Of a stretch of 45,923 nucleotides of DNA, positions 18,883-27,361 are shown in pieces (positions within the stretch are counted from its first letter, which is position 1; every line of letters begins with the position of its first letter). A program made the position numbers and the translations under genes. The notes below the pieces were generated by a model. The model was not told the DNA's origin, did no database searches, and saw only the letters and a program-made list of their open reading frames with translations. The stretch comes from Armatimonadota bacterium (GTDB taxonomy: Bacteria; Armatimonadota; Zipacnadia; UBA1398; JAKPQA01), in contig JAKPQA010000023.1 of the NCBI GenBank assembly GCA_029547025.1, positions 1-45,923 of the forward strand, read 5' to 3'.

Positions 18883-19374
18883 TCACGACCCTTCGCTGGA
18901 CTTGAAGGCATCGGTCGCCCTCAGCACATTCCTCTGCTTGGCGGCCTCGAAGCGGAACAGGTAGTTCCCCTTGTAGGCAAGCACTGTGGCCGGTTTGTCA
19001 GGGTCGCGCCCCTTCTCTCGGAGCAGATAGCCCGTCGTACCGTCCATGTTGACCTTCTCGGGATAGTAGTCTTTGGTCTTGTCAAACCCAAACTGCTTGA
19101 AAAGCGCATCGGCGTACGAGCCCAGAGTCTGCTCGCTGACACCAGGCACTTGGAGATAAGACACCACGAGCACCTGCTGCCCTTGGGCGTCCTTGAAGAC
19201 GATCTGGCCGCCGTCTGCTGTCCCCGTCTCGGTCACCGTCCAGGGGTACTTGACCCGGATGCTGAAGTCCGGGTGCCGGTGGTGGTACGTCTTGAGCCCG
19301 AAGTGCGTCCACAGGAAGTACCCAATACCCCCCAGGGCGATGATGGTCAGCGGCCAACCCACGCGTTTGAGCAC
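18883..19374 (-). CDS. Small membrane-anchored protein of unknown function
   Basis: A 163-residue protein with one N-terminal membrane segment (WPLTIIALGGIGYFLWTHFG) and an exported globular part. The part reads HPDFSIRVKYPWTVTETG... IVFKDAQGQQVLVVSYLQVPG, which resembles PsbP/DcrB-like folds, but I would not assign it. Cys is absent, so no lipid anchor. The GTG start at 19374 has AAGGAG 9 bases upstream. It directly precedes the large secreted protein gene at 15622-18879 with a 3-base gap, suggesting a joint function. Confidence 0.7.
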   Translation of the reverse strand: MLKRVGWPLTIIALGGIGYFLWTHFGLKTYHHRHPDFSIRVKYPWTVTETGTADGGQIVFKDAQGQQVLVVSYLQVPGVSEQTLGSYADALFKQFGFDKTKDYYPEKVNMDGTTGYLLREKGRDPDKPATVLAYKGNYLFRFEAAKQRNVLRATDAFKSSEGS

Positions 19375-19463
19375 GAGGAGTCGCTCCTTCCGGACGGCGC
19401 GCAGCCACGTCCGTCCCCGATGTTCGGCCCCCGAAGTATACCGTGAACCCGGACGGTGATCGC

Positions 19464-20510
19464 CTACGCCGGCGACGACCAGACGATGATCTTGCCGACC
19501 TGGTCGTCACCCGAGGCCATCATCTGCAGACCTCTCTCGGTGTCCTCTATCCCCACGCGGTGGGTGATGAGGCTCGCGATGTCCACCTTGCCGGTCTCCA
19601 GCAGGCGCAACGCCGTCTTGTGATCCCAGCAGAAGCCCAGCGTGCCAAGCACCGCCAGTTCGTTGAGCGTAACCGAAGTCATGTCCATCGCATCGGAGGG
19701 GTTCCCCGACCAACCAATGAGCATGATGGTGCCACCTCGCCGGGCCAGTCCCACTGTCTCCGCAAGCGTCTCGGGTTTCCCGACGGCCTCGATGACCACA
19801 TCGGCCCCCACGCCTCCGGTGAGTTCAAGAACACGGGACTTCAATGACTCCGGGCCGCCGGCTACCGGCCGCAGGAACGTGTGGGTCGCGCCCAAGCGCC
19901 AGGCCAGATCCGCCCGCGACGGCTTGACCTCAGCCACGAGGGCTTCCGCGCCCGCGTTGAGCACATGCTGGAGTGCCAAGGAGCCGATGGTCCCGCACCC
20001 GATCACCACCACGAAGTCCCCGATGGACACTCCTGCACGCTTGACCGCGTGCAGCGAGCCGGCGAGCGGCTCGGCGATGGCCGCCTCGTCGAATGGCACA
20101 CAGGCCGGCTTGGGGTGCAGAAACCGCGCCTGAGCCTTCACGTACTCGGCCAGTGATCCGGGGATCTGGTGGCCAATAATCAGCAAATCCACACATAAGT
20201 TGTACTGACCTTTGAGGCATGCCGGGCAGACCCCGCACACGAAGAAGGGCTCGACCACCACGGCGTCGCCCTCAGTGAACCCGCTGACGCCCGGTCCCAC
20301 GGCCGCCACGGTTCCTGAGCACTCGTGCCCCATGATGGCGGGATATCCGATCATGGGGTGCTTCCCATGGTAGCCATCGAGATCGGACCCGCAGAGGCCA
20401 GTGGCGCACACTCGCACCAACACCTCGCCTGGCCCAGGCTCGGGGCGCTCGACCTCATCCATGATGATCCGCCCCGGCTCGGGGCACACGGCTGCCCTCA
20501 TCTTGGCCAT
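19464..20510 (-). CDS. Zinc-dependent alcohol/polyol dehydrogenase (MDR family)
   Basis: NAD(P)-dependent medium-chain dehydrogenase, probably acting on a polyol, sugar alcohol or threonine-like substrate. Catalytic zinc ligands are Cys40 and His62-Glu63 (GHECSGTVAAVGPGV). The structural zinc site has Cys92, Cys95, Cys98 and Cys106. The Rossmann nucleotide site is VVIGCGTIGSLALQ. The length of 348 is standard. The ATG at 20510 has GGGAGG 7 bases upstream. It stands between a membrane glycosyltransferase-like gene and a small anchored protein gene, all on the minus strand. The substrate cannot be read from sequence. Confidence 0.9.
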   Translation of the reverse strand: MAKMRAAVCPEPGRIIMDEVERPEPGPGEVLVRVCATGLCGSDLDGYHGKHPMIGYPAIMGHECSGTVAAVGPGVSGFTEGDAVVVEPFFVCGVCPACLKGQYNLCVDLLIIGHQIPGSLAEYVKAQARFLHPKPACVPFDEAAIAEPLAGSLHAVKRAGVSIGDFVVVIGCGTIGSLALQHVLNAGAEALVAEVKPSRADLAWRLGATHTFLRPVAGGPESLKSRVLELTGGVGADVVIEAVGKPETLAETVGLARRGGTIMLIGWSGNPSDAMDMTSVTLNELAVLGTLGFCWDHKTALRLLETGKVDIASLITHRVGIEDTERGLQMMASGDDQVGKIIVWSSPA

Positions 20511-20614
20511 GGTGAGACCTCCCTATGTGCGGGGCTCAGACCCCGCCAGCAGCGACCGGATGTTCGCTTTGGGCACTCCATCGGCCTGCGGCCGCAGATC
20601 CGGCCCGAAGCGTG

Positions 20615-22339
20615 TCACCGACCAAGCAGCAGCTCATACACGGCCGTCTTGCCCTCCTGGTGCGCCAGGCGATGGGGAACGGCCGCCAGGAAGGCATCGG
20701 GCTCGCCGAACACGGCCCGCTCGACCGCGCCCCAAAGCAGCCAGCGGGCACCCGATGCCTCGACGAAACGGCGAGCCTGGTCCTGACGGAGGCGCCCCGA
20801 CAAGACCGCGGCCACCTCGGCGACTTTCCGTGAGTAGTCCAGGGTCTCGGCCCAGTGCCCAGCATAGACCTTGCAGCCGGCGATTCCGGGGAGGTAGGCA
20901 GCGCTCAGTGGGGAGAGCAGGACGACGGCGTCGGGCGTCATCCGGGGACCCTCGCTGCCGCCCAGCCATGCCATGCATGCCACATCGTCCCTCGCCATGT
21001 AGTAGGGCGGCAGATGGCGGGACCGGTTGTTGTCGGTCACCGTGGAGAGGGCCCTCTGCGTAAACACCCCCAGCGAGGGGACACACGCGGCCACGGTCAT
21101 GAGGACAACGACCCGTGCCGCGGCCTGCAGCCGGGCGCGGCGGCCGCGGCGCCGCAGGCGCCGGTGCAGGGCCGGTATGGCGCACTCCGCCACGATCCAT
21201 GCGGTCAGGAGGCACAGCGGAAGATAGGCGCCCTCCACCATCTTGCGCTGGAAGGACAAGCCGGGCAGGAACGGAATCGCGCACGCCACAACGGCCCAGG
21301 CCACGAGCGGATGCCATCGCCGGCGCCGGCAGCGCAGCGCGAAGGCCGAGCCCGCCGCAGCGGCGAGCAGCGGCAGACCCATCGACACCACGTAGCTGAG
21401 AACCGACGGCGAGGCGGTTACGGTGAGCGCCTTCTGCCGAAACACTGCATCCACCTGGAACACGTAGGTCTGGTAGGCCACAGGTGGCAGTGCCAGCAGG
21501 GCGATGGTGGCCAGCGACGTGCAGATCGAGCGCCACCGACCACGGTCCTGCAGCCAGGCCAGCACGGCCAAGACCAGCAGCGCCAGGGCTGTGGGGATGG
21601 CGTCGTAGGTGTGGATATTCCCGAGCAGGAATGCGGCGACGCCCGCCGCGAGGGCGTCGCGCCGTCGCCCACCACCAAAGGCCCGCCCGCCCCACACCAC
21701 AGACACGAGCAGCAGCGACATCGACAGAGCGAAGTGCGGGTGCAGAAGCAGCGACATGGCGGGAACGAGCTCGGGCATCGCCAGGGTGATGGCATCCCCT
21801 TGGCCGCCCGTGTACGCGATGTCCACGCAGGCCACGTTCCCGAAGCGGCCGGGCCAGGTCAGGTCGACGAGCCGGTACAGCCAGCCCAGACCCGAGGCCG
21901 TGGCGACCAGGTACACCGCCAGGCGCCGAACCACCAGGCGACTCGAAAATGCTGCCGCGGCCAGATAGGTTGTGTAAAGGAGTGCTACACCACAAACGAT
22001 GCGCGAGCCGGCATAGACGGTCCCGATCGAGAGCCCGGAGACGCGCGCGATCCAGCCGATGGCCAGGAAGAACAGATTGGTGTAGCGTCCGTTCTGGGCC
22101 TCGGTGGTGAACAGATCCTGGAGGAAGAGCCGCCCGTCGGCCGCTTGGCGCGCCCAGGCCATGTAGACGCACGGGTCATCGGGGTTCCAGATGTGACCCA
22201 TGAACACACCGTCGGCGGGTGTGGACACCCAGGCCAAGACATAGGGCAGGCTGAGGATCACCATGAACCCGGTGGCCACCGCCAGGGCCCAACGCTTCTC
22301 GGCTGGCAGGACCCGCATCGAGCGCCTCGGCGCGGCCAT
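20615..22339 (-). CDS. Polytopic membrane protein, probable GT-C glycosyltransferase
   Basis: About 574 residues with around ten predicted membrane segments and a soluble C-terminal part. After the first membrane helix, the outer loop reads GHIWNPDDPCVYMAWARQAADG; the acidic pair at this place is what GT-C lipid-sugar-dependent transferases (ArnT/PMT type) use in catalysis. That makes sugar transfer on the outer face of the inner membrane likely, but this is inference. I chose the ATG at 22339, which follows the hflX stop by 7 bases; another ATG at 22363 overlaps hflX. The C-terminal region (about 470-570) reads ARRFVEASGARWLLWGAVER and is probably periplasmic. Confidence 0.72.
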   Translation of the reverse strand: MAAPRRSMRVLPAEKRWALAVATGFMVILSLPYVLAWVSTPADGVFMGHIWNPDDPCVYMAWARQAADGRLFLQDLFTTEAQNGRYTNLFFLAIGWIARVSGLSIGTVYAGSRIVCGVALLYTTYLAAAAFSSRLVVRRLAVYLVATASGLGWLYRLVDLTWPGRFGNVACVDIAYTGGQGDAITLAMPELVPAMSLLLHPHFALSMSLLLVSVVWGGRAFGGGRRRDALAAGVAAFLLGNIHTYDAIPTALALLVLAVLAWLQDRGRWRSICTSLATIALLALPPVAYQTYVFQVDAVFRQKALTVTASPSVLSYVVSMGLPLLAAAAGSAFALRCRRRRWHPLVAWAVVACAIPFLPGLSFQRKMVEGAYLPLCLLTAWIVAECAIPALHRRLRRRGRRARLQAAARVVVLMTVAACVPSLGVFTQRALSTVTDNNRSRHLPPYYMARDDVACMAWLGGSEGPRMTPDAVVLLSPLSAAYLPGIAGCKVYAGHWAETLDYSRKVAEVAAVLSGRLRQDQARRFVEASGARWLLWGAVERAVFGEPDAFLAAVPHRLAHQEGKTAVYELLLGR

Positions 22340-22346
22340 GGTGGCC

Positions 22347-23639
22347 CTACCGTCCTCTGGCATTCACGACGAGCGCCCCCAGTCGCCCGGCCACGTCGCG
22401 CGGCACTTCGGCAACCACATGGACGCCATCGGCCTCGTACCGCTCCTCGATGAGCCGACCGCGCCGGCGCACCTCGGCCAACCGGTCCATCTCGGCGAAC
22501 GGCACCACGAGCCGGACCACGCGAAGCAGTGTCGAGGCCTGTTCGACCAGGGCCTGCCGCAGATCCTCGAGGCCGGCGCCGGTCCGCGCCGAGACCTGCA
22601 GCACATGGTCTCCCTCCGGCAGCTCGGCGAGCTGTTCGGGCGTGGCCTTGTCGATCTTGTTCAGCAGCAGGAGCGAGGGGCGATCGAGGATCCCAAGCTC
22701 CTCGAGCACCGCATATACGGCCTCGATCTTATCGGCCGCTGCCGGGTCGCTGGCATCGACCACATGGAGAAGCAGCTGCGCGGCCGCGGCCTCTTCAAGT
22801 GTCGCCGCGAACGCCGCCACCAGGTTGTGGGGCAGCTTCTCGATGAACCCCACGGTGTCGGTGAGCAGGATGCGGGGACCATCGGGTGTCTCGATGGCCC
22901 GCGTCGTGGGATCCAGGGTCGCGAACAGCAGGTCGTCCACATAGGCATCCGCGCCGGCCAGTCTGTTGAGGAGCGTGGACTTGCCGGCGTTGGTATAGCC
23001 CACCAACGCGGCCGTGAAGCGCTCTTGCTCCTCGCGCGACTGGCGCTCGATCTGCCGGCGCCCCCGAATCTCGCGGATGGACTCGTGAAGCCGAGCGATG
23101 CGGGCACGGATACGTCGCCGGTCTACCTCAAGTTGCGTCTCGCCCGGGCCCCGCGTGCCGATCCCGCCGCCGAGCCGAGAGAGCACCTCGCCACGCCCCG
23201 TGAGGCGCGGCAGAAGGTACTCGAGTTGCGCCAACTCGACCTGGAGCTTGCCCTCGCGGCTGCGCGCGCGCTGCGCGAAGATGTCCAGGATCACCTCGGT
23301 CCGGTCGATGACGGGCACGCCCCACTCGCGCTCCAGGGCTCGCTGCTGCCGGGGACTCAGCGGATCATTGGTCACGGCGATGTCGAGGTCCTCCGACTCG
23401 ATGATGAGCCCGATCTCCGCGACCTTGCCCTTCCCCACGTAGGTTCCCGCGTGCGGCGATGACCGGGATTGGACCGACACCACGCACGCCACGCCTCCGG
23501 CCGTTCGCACCAGCTCCGCAAGCTCGGCCATCGACCGTTCGGCCGACCCATCGCCCGTGTCGATCCCGACCAGGACGGCTCGCTCGGCCTCGCCGTCCGG
23601 GTTACGGAGTGACCGGTGTTTCTCCTCGCTGGTCTCCAA
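22347..23639 (-). CDS. hflX: GTPase HflX
   Basis: Ribosome-associated GTPase that splits stalled or heat-damaged ribosomes. The N-terminal HflX domain (GTYVGKGKVAEI, NDPLSPRQQRALE, VIDRTEVILDIFAQRA) is followed by GGGIGTRGPGETQLE and a coiled segment, then the G domain with Walker A GYTNAGKSTLLN, DTVGFIEKLP and NKID. The length of 430 is normal. The start is a TTG at 23639, with only a weak ribosome site. It is transcribed with the downstream membrane glycosyltransferase-like gene (7 bases apart) and follows dapL closely. Confidence 0.97.
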   Translation of the reverse strand: METSEEKHRSLRNPDGEAERAVLVGIDTGDGSAERSMAELAELVRTAGGVACVVSVQSRSSPHAGTYVGKGKVAEIGLIIESEDLDIAVTNDPLSPRQQRALEREWGVPVIDRTEVILDIFAQRARSREGKLQVELAQLEYLLPRLTGRGEVLSRLGGGIGTRGPGETQLEVDRRRIRARIARLHESIREIRGRRQIERQSREEQERFTAALVGYTNAGKSTLLNRLAGADAYVDDLLFATLDPTTRAIETPDGPRILLTDTVGFIEKLPHNLVAAFAATLEEAAAAQLLLHVVDASDPAAADKIEAVYAVLEELGILDRPSLLLLNKIDKATPEQLAELPEGDHVLQVSARTGAGLEDLRQALVEQASTLLRVVRLVVPFAEMDRLAEVRRRGRLIEERYEADGVHVVAEVPRDVAGRLGALVVNARGR

Positions 23640-23655
23640 AGCTCGCCGGCTGAAC

Positions 23656-24846
23656 CTAATCCCACCTTAGACCCAGTCTACCGACCCGCTCCACGGCCTC
23701 GGCGATGTAGCGCTGCACGTCGTCAGCCTGGATCGTCAGCGACAGGCGGATGTAGCCCTCGCCATGCGATCCATACGCACTCCCCGGCGTCACCAGCATC
23801 CCGGCGTCCCGCAGCAGGAGCGCTGCGAAGTCCGCCGAGGTGTAGCCCCGAGCCACGGGTGCCCAGATGTAGAAGGTGCCGTCAGGCTTGCGCACCGGCC
23901 AGCCCAGGGAGCGGAGACCATCCACGAGCCAGTCCCGTCGCTGCTGAATCAGGGCCCTCATTCGATCCACGGAGTCCTGGGGCCCGGACAACGCTGCCGC
24001 GCCGGCACGAGCCACCGCCGGGAAGGCATTCGAGTCCACGTTCGACTTCAGTTTCGTGAGCCCACCCACCAGCTCCGAACAACCCACCGCGAAGCCCAGG
24101 CGCCACCCGGTCATGTTGTAAGTCTTGGACAGCGAGTGGATCTCGATGGCGCAGTCCATGGCCCCGTCGACCTGCAGGATCGAGGGCGCCTTGCGCCCCT
24201 CGAAGTACACCTCGGAGTAGGCCGCGTCGTGGCACACGATCACCGAGTGCTCTTTCGCGAACTCGATGGTCCGCCTGAAAAAGGCCAGGTCGGCACAGGC
24301 ACCTGTGGGATTGTGCGGGTAGTTGATGAACAGCATCTTGGCCCGGTCGGCCACGTCGCCGGGGATGGCGTCGTAGTCGACCAGGAATCCGTTGCTCTCG
24401 AGGAGGGGCATCTCATAGATGCTGCCGCCGGCGAACTTCGTGCTCACGCTGTAGACCGCGTACCGTGGATCGGGAACGAGGACCAGGTCGCCCGGGTCGA
24501 CATAGGCCCACACCAGGTGGGCCAGCGCCTCCTTCGCTCCGATCGTCAGCTTGATCTGCCCATCGGTATCCAGCCGGACCCCGAAGCGGCTCTGGAACCA
24601 CGAGGCCACGGCCGAGAGGAACTCGGGGGGCCCGTAGGTGCTCTCGTCATACCGGTGCGTTTCGGGATCCCGCGCCGCCGCGCACAGGGCATCGATGATC
24701 GGCGCCGGTGTCGGCTGGTCAGGATCCCCGATGCCGAAGTCGAGGAGATGGACCCCGTCTGCCAGCGCCTGCTGCTTCAGCCGCGCGAGTTCGGCGAAGG
24801 GGTAGGGGGGCAAAGATGCGACGCGGTCGGCTCTCTTGATCTCCAC
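23656..24846 (-). CDS. dapL: LL-diaminopimelate aminotransferase (DapL type)
   Basis: PLP enzyme that converts tetrahydrodipicolinate directly to LL-diaminopimelate for lysine and peptidoglycan. Class I/II aminotransferase features are present: LLDFGIGDPDQPTP, INYPHNPTGA, CHDAAYSEVYFEG, and the PLP-lysine motif SLSKTYNMTGWRLGF. The GTG at 24846 has AGGAGG 5 bases upstream; this gives 396 residues. It is followed by hflX and preceded by dapF on the same strand, so the neighbouring dap genes support the substrate. Other aminotransferases of the same subgroup are an alternative. Confidence 0.85.
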   Translation of the reverse strand: MEIKRADRVASLPPYPFAELARLKQQALADGVHLLDFGIGDPDQPTPAPIIDALCAAARDPETHRYDESTYGPPEFLSAVASWFQSRFGVRLDTDGQIKLTIGAKEALAHLVWAYVDPGDLVLVPDPRYAVYSVSTKFAGGSIYEMPLLESNGFLVDYDAIPGDVADRAKMLFINYPHNPTGACADLAFFRRTIEFAKEHSVIVCHDAAYSEVYFEGRKAPSILQVDGAMDCAIEIHSLSKTYNMTGWRLGFAVGCSELVGGLTKLKSNVDSNAFPAVARAGAAALSGPQDSVDRMRALIQQRRDWLVDGLRSLGWPVRKPDGTFYIWAPVARGYTSADFAALLLRDAGMLVTPGSAYGSHGEGYIRLSLTIQADDVQRYIAEAVERVGRLGLRWD

Positions 24847-24932
24847 GGGGGCCTCCTGTGTGAGTGAACTTCCGCCGCGTGGCACGCGACGGCGTCATCG
24901 ATCCTGAGGGTGTTGGCGAGTCGCGAACTCGG

Positions 24933-25805
24933 CTAGAGCCCGATGGTCCCCGAGAACACCGTCTCGGCCGGACCGGTCATCAGCACGTGGTCGTTCTCGG
25001 TCCACTCAATGGACAGCGAGCCCCCGGGCAGCTCGACGGTCGCTTTGCGGTCCGATCGGCCCGCCAGGCTCCCGGCGACGACCGACGCGCATGCTCCGGT
25101 GCCACAGGCCAGTGTGATACCGGCGCCTCGCTCCCAGACACGGACCTTGAGCCGGTCGGGCGCCAGCACCTGCGCGAACTCGACGTTGGTCCGCTCGGGG
25201 AATACCGGGTGGTGCTCGATCTGAGGCCCCCAGCTTTCGACCGGCACATCGAACACCGAGTCGACGAACACGACGCAGTGCGGGTTGCCCATCGAAACGC
25301 AGGTGACCCGAAACTCCTGGTCACCGACGGCCAGGATCTCGTCGACGACGCGTTCGGAGGGAAGCCCCAGCATCGGGATCTGCTGCCGAGACAGTCGCGG
25401 CGGGCCCATGTCGACCCGCACCGCATGAACGACACCGAGCGCCTTGCCGAAGTCCTCGCCCCGGCCCACCTCGATCTCGAGCGCGACATCGACGATGCCA
25501 CCGATGGTCTCGATGCGGAACTGGTCTCGCGGCAGACGCCCGCTCTCGTAGGCATACTTGGCGAAACAGCGGAGGCCATTGCCGCACATGCCCTCGCTCG
25601 AGTCGGGGTTGTAGAACACCATCCTGAGGTCGGCATCGCGCGTGTTGGGTGCGCACACCAGCACCAGACCATCCGAACCGATACCGAAACGACGGTCACA
25701 GAGGCTGACCGCGCGTGGCTGGATGTCCTCAGGTTTGAGGCCACTCTCCAGGCAGTCCACGAGTATGAAATCGTTGCCGAGCCCCTGCATCTTAACGAAG
25801 TCCAA
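24933..25805 (-). CDS. dapF: Diaminopimelate epimerase
   Basis: Turns LL-diaminopimelate into meso-diaminopimelate with two active-site cysteines acting as acid and base. Both are visible: MCGNGLRC (Cys74) and ACGTGACA. KMQGLGNDFILVD and the GNPHCVVFVD region fit the family. The start is a TTG at 25805 with GGGAGGTGA 5 bases upstream, giving 290 residues, a normal length; longer upstream frames are non-homologous. dapL follows 86 bases downstream, so both last steps of the aminotransferase route are here. Confidence 0.96.
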   Translation of the reverse strand: MDFVKMQGLGNDFILVDCLESGLKPEDIQPRAVSLCDRRFGIGSDGLVLVCAPNTRDADLRMVFYNPDSSEGMCGNGLRCFAKYAYESGRLPRDQFRIETIGGIVDVALEIEVGRGEDFGKALGVVHAVRVDMGPPRLSRQQIPMLGLPSERVVDEILAVGDQEFRVTCVSMGNPHCVVFVDSVFDVPVESWGPQIEHHPVFPERTNVEFAQVLAPDRLKVRVWERGAGITLACGTGACASVVAGSLAGRSDRKATVELPGGSLSIEWTENDHVLMTGPAETVFSGTIGL

Positions 25806-26138
25806 CGCGGTCACCTCCCATGGCCTTGATCGATGACGAACCGGCTGAGTGTAGCACGCAGCCCGCGCGTGGAACAACCGCGCGGCATGACGGCATGGCG
25901 GACGTGGCGCCCCAGGAGCCGAAGCCGATAGAGCCGTAAGGTTCGGGGGTCGGTCGTGGGAACCCGCCGCAGGCTGGTGGGGCCTCACCCGGCCCGAGGG
26001 TGCCGGTACCTGCCGGGGCTCGGAGCCTGGTGGAGGAGCCAAAGGCCCTGCCGCATGCACCGCGCCTCTCCCTGCCCGCCGTGTCTTGTGCTATAGTCAG
26101 CCGGTACCTCGTACAATCGAGCCCGGAAGGGGCCAGCC
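25806..26138. other. Divergent gap between dapF and the small coiled-coil gene
   Basis: 333 bases. A 7-bp inverted repeat (25863-25869 with 25879-25885, 9-base loop) lies on the dapF side. TATAGT at 26092-26097 could be a -10 box for the plus-strand genes, but I see no matching -35 box. No further gene is supported. Confidence 0.3.
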
Positions 26139-26318
26139 ATGGCGACGCCAGAGGAGCGGGTCCAGAAACTCGAGGAGCGCGTGAAGAACCTCGAACTCTT
26201 CGTCATCGGGATTCTCAAGGCGTTCCAGGCCGACGGGCGTGTCGACCCGGTGTGGCTCGAGGAGGTCCGCGGGTGCCTCGGGCCCGGTGGCTCCGCGGGA
26301 GAGCGGCCCTCGAACTAG
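26139..26318 (+). CDS. Small coiled-coil protein, 59 residues
   Basis: An open frame with GGAAGG 7 bases before its ATG. The product begins MATPEERVQKLEERVKNLEL, a clear heptad pattern (Val/Leu every three to four residues), then a hydrophobic stretch FVIGILKAF and a polar tail. It ends 21 bases before yhaM on the same strand, so the two are probably one transcript. I do not recognise a family; a homo-oligomeric adapter is one possibility. Confidence 0.65.
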   Translation: MATPEERVQKLEERVKNLELFVIGILKAFQADGRVDPVWLEEVRGCLGPGGSAGERPSN

Positions 26319-26339
26319 GTCCACGACGGAAAGGCCCCC

Positions 26340-27350
26340 ATGGCGCGCAGACGGTACATCGCTGATCTCGAGCCCGGAGAAGCGGTCCGGCAGCACTTCG
26401 CGGTCACCAAGAAGGCTCTCCGGCCATTCCGCAATAAGGATGGTCAGTTCCTGTCGCTGGTACTCTCCGACAAGACGGGCACGGTTCCGGCCAATGTGTG
26501 GGATCACGCCGAAGAGGCGGCCTCCTCGTTCAGCGAGGGCGACATCGTCTTTGCCGAGGGCAAGGTCGAGCAATACCAGGGCCGCGCGCAACTGACGCTG
26601 TCGGCCATCGAGGCCGTCGATCCGTCGACGGTTGACCTGACCGAGTTCCTGCCGCGCTCTGATGTCGACCCGCATTGGCTGGAGAAACGTTTCCGCGCCG
26701 TGGCCGGGGCCATCAGCAGCGCGCCCTTGCGGGCGCTCCTCGAGGGGATGCTCGGCGACCCCGAGCTCTTGAGCCGGCTGCTCGAGTCCCCGGCAGCCAA
26801 GGGGCTGCACCATGCCCGCATCGGCGGCCTGGCCGAGCACATCGCGTCGGCGCTCGCCATCGCCGAAGTGGTCTGTCAAGCGCATCCGGGCCTCGATCGG
26901 GATCTCGTCATGGCCGGCGTCATGCTGCACGACATTGGCAAGTTGTGGGAACTGCAGTGCGGTGCCACGATCAACTACTCGGTCCCGGGGCGCCTGCTCG
27001 GACACATTGCCATCGGGTTCTCCGAGGTCGACCGCCGGGCCCGCGCCATCCCGGATTTCCCCGAGGAGCTGCGCCTGCAGCTCCTGCACATCATCCTCGC
27101 CCATCACGGCTCCTCGGAGTTCGGATCGCCGGTTCGCCCGATGACTGCCGAGGCCGTGGCCGTCCACTGCATCGAGAACTGCGACGCCCAGGTGGCGCAG
27201 TTCGAAGAGAAGATCGGCGCTGCGGTCGAGGAAGGGCGCGAGTTCACCGAGTATGACCCGCTGCTCGAGCGGTACCTCTACGCCGGCAGCCGGGCCGTGA
27301 GGGATCCGGGTAAACGGATCGGCGCCAACGGGCAGGTCGAGCTGTTCTGA
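26340..27350 (+). CDS. yhaM: 3'-5' exoribonuclease YhaM family (OB fold plus HD domain)
   Basis: YhaM-type enzymes trim RNA (and in some cases DNA) from the 3' end. The N-terminal 100 residues form an OB fold (QFLSLVLSDKTGTVPANVWD, FAEGKVEQYQGRAQLTLS). The C-terminal HD domain shows HHARIGGLAEHIASAL, GVMLHDIGK, LGHIAIGF and HIILAHHG, all metal-binding elements of this group. The length of 336 is close to family members. The ATG at 26340 has GGAAAGG about 5 bases upstream. It is preceded by a 59-residue coiled-coil gene and is convergent with the M16-like gene. Confidence 0.92.
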   Translation: MARRRYIADLEPGEAVRQHFAVTKKALRPFRNKDGQFLSLVLSDKTGTVPANVWDHAEEAASSFSEGDIVFAEGKVEQYQGRAQLTLSAIEAVDPSTVDLTEFLPRSDVDPHWLEKRFRAVAGAISSAPLRALLEGMLGDPELLSRLLESPAAKGLHHARIGGLAEHIASALAIAEVVCQAHPGLDRDLVMAGVMLHDIGKLWELQCGATINYSVPGRLLGHIAIGFSEVDRRARAIPDFPEELRLQLLHIILAHHGSSEFGSPVRPMTAEAVAVHCIENCDAQVAQFEEKIGAAVEEGREFTEYDPLLERYLYAGSRAVRDPGKRIGANGQVELF

Positions 27351-27361
27351 CGGCGGGGCCG

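Noticed and set aside
17980-19446. Long plus-strand open frame (488 codons) opposite the secreted protein and the small anchored gene
   Set aside because: Antisense shadow with no protein-like features.
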